From: JASDSY01 sp041441465
GTDB taxonomy: Bacteria > Muiribacteriota > UBA9980
Length of the DNA: 64,000 nt
Assembly (NCBI GenBank): GCA_041441465.1
Contig: JASDSY010000032.1
Location: forward strand, 62,001-126,000
Reading direction: 5' to 3'
A program made the position numbers and the translations under genes. Below the pieces are notes generated by a model. It was not told where the DNA came from, made no database searches, and saw only the letters and a program-made list of their open reading frames with translations. This document shows positions 63,109-64,000 of this stretch, in pieces. The first letter of the stretch is position 1. Each line of letters opens with the position of its first letter.

Positions 63109-64000
63109 ATGGAAGAACTTTCGCGTGAACGGCCGTATATATTGCTTATGTATGTCCAGAGGGCCGTTTATGGAAGAAAATTCGAATTTCTTGGCAACCT
63201 TGGAATTTCGTCACTTGCCGCTTACCTTGAAAATAAAGGTTACAAAGCCAGGGCATTTACCGGCATCACTACCGACGCGGCGGATATTTTCGCCGGTGAG
63301 TTTCAAAAATCACCTATAACCGCGGCTGGCTTTTATTGTGACTACGATAATCAAACGGCTGTTGAGGAAATGAGCCGGCACTTGAAAATGAAATATGGCG
63401 TAAAAGTAATTATAGGCGGTCCGCATGCTATAAACCTGGGTGAGGAATTTATAAGGCGTTCCGGGTGTGATTTCATAGTACGAGGTGACGGAGAGGCCGC
63501 GCTTTTTGAGTTAATGGAATATATCGCTGACGGCCGCGGCGGGCTTGAGAAAATAAGCGGTATTTTATATATTGACGAAAATGGCAGCTTTATAACTAAT
63601 CCTCCGCGCGATCTTTCGGAATCTGTCGATGAATATCCTTTCCCGAGTAATTCATTTGAGCTCGGCGGGAGAAAAAGATATAATCTATCGGTAATGGCGG
63701 CGCGCGGCTGCCCGTTCCGCTGCGCGTTTTGTTTCGAAGGCGGCAATACTAAAAAGTTAAGGCCCAGAAGCGTTAAAAAAGTTATCGAGGAAATAAGGAC
63801 CAGACTTATTGAAAATCCTGAGGCGAATTACTTATGGTTTGTAGATGATACATTTACGCTTAATTATGATCGCACAGCCGAATTTTGCGAAAGGCTTTCA
63901 GAGCTTAGAAAAGAACGCGATTTTGTCTGGTTTTGCGAAGGTCATGCCTCGCTTCTTGCAAAAAATCCTGGATTGATCAAATTGATGGTAAATTCCGGCA
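63109..64000 (+). CDS. Cobalamin-type radical SAM enzyme (partial, runs off right edge)
   Basis: The third tandem paralogue. From ATG 63109 (GGGGGAT upstream) the frame stays open to the window end, 297 codons. The start LLMYVQRAVYGRKFEFLGNL, VIIGGPHAINLGEEF, and Cys201, Cys205 and Cys208 in RGCPFRCAFCFEGG show the same B12-binding plus radical SAM plan. DNA before it (63041-63108) contains no separate gene. Its C-terminus lies outside the window. Confidence 0.85.
   Translation, partial: MEELSRERPYILLMYVQRAVYGRKFEFLGNLGISSLAAYLENKGYKARAFTGITTDAADIFAGEFQKSPITAAGFYCDYDNQTAVEEMSRHLKMKYGVKVIIGGPHAINLGEEFIRRSGCDFIVRGDGEAALFELMEYIADGRGGLEKISGILYIDENGSFITNPPRDLSESVDEYPFPSNSFELGGRKRYNLSVMAARGCPFRCAFCFEGGNTKKLRPRSVKKVIEEIRTRLIENPEANYLWFVDDTFTLNYDRTAEFCERLSELRKERDFVWFCEGHASLLAKNPGLIKLMVNSG

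Noticed and set aside
63041..63319. 92-codon rightward ORF starting MNNELSNDSS
   Set aside because: It overlaps the start of the third radical SAM gene in another frame. The real start at 63109 has GGGGGAT upstream and gives the paralogue N-terminus.
63351..63746. 131-codon leftward ORF
   Set aside because: Antisense to the third radical SAM gene, which is open to the window edge.
1..64000. Insertion sequences, phage genes or integrase/attachment sites
   Set aside because: No transposase, integrase or phage structural protein was recognised among the open frames, and no flanking direct repeats were noticed near the tRNAs.

Overview
The window comes from an AT-rich bacterium using the standard code. 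It has clear Shine-Dalgarno sites, sigma-70-type -35/-10 boxes and several lipoprotein signal peptides. No rRNA or other strong taxonomic marker is present. The many exported proteins, lipobox proteins and secreted peptidoglycan hydrolases fit an uncultured, deep-branching bacterium, but I would not name a phylum from this sequence alone.

Layout. 1-8.1 kb is an arsenic/thiol-redox island. It has a leftward thioredoxin-thioredoxin-CcdA-permease operon, a rightward sigma-54 activator followed by a second permease and a DGC protein, and a leftward arsR-acr3-arsC operon. 8.25-9.1 kb holds tadA with tRNA-Ser(TGA), tRNA-Ser(GCT) and tRNA-Arg(ACG), all leftward. lexA follows with a double operator. 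10.5-25.9 kb is mostly envelope and secreted proteins: two amidase paralogues flanking a lipoprotein, an alkaline phosphatase, a short MscS, a glyoxalase-like protein, a GH64-like lipoprotein, and a TPR-caspase gene cut by one in-frame stop.

26.1-35.5 kb is a tight six-gene operon: LuxC-like acyl reductase fused to an adenylating ligase, a HATPase-GNAT fusion, LuxE-like acyl-protein synthetase, two further PaaK-like ligases and a MATE exporter. It looks like an undescribed acyl-activation, reduction and export pathway and is one of the two best candidates for a new system.

35.7-53.1 kb holds an SH3-peptidase, NudC, an M23 peptidase, a CheA-like kinase with its HPt domain placed after the kinase core, a ten-repeat lipoprotein, a MerR-controlled flavoprotein/alcohol dehydrogenase pair, an ADP-ribosylglycohydrolase, an acylaminoacid deacylase and a broken NudC/MerR chimeric gene.

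53.2-64 kb is a RiPP-type locus. A Nif11-leader precursor, a LanM of the Cys-Cys-Gly (ProcM-like) type and a tandem-GNAT protein lie leftward. Three tandem cobalamin-type radical SAM paralogues lie rightward, the last running off the window. No LanT transporter is visible.
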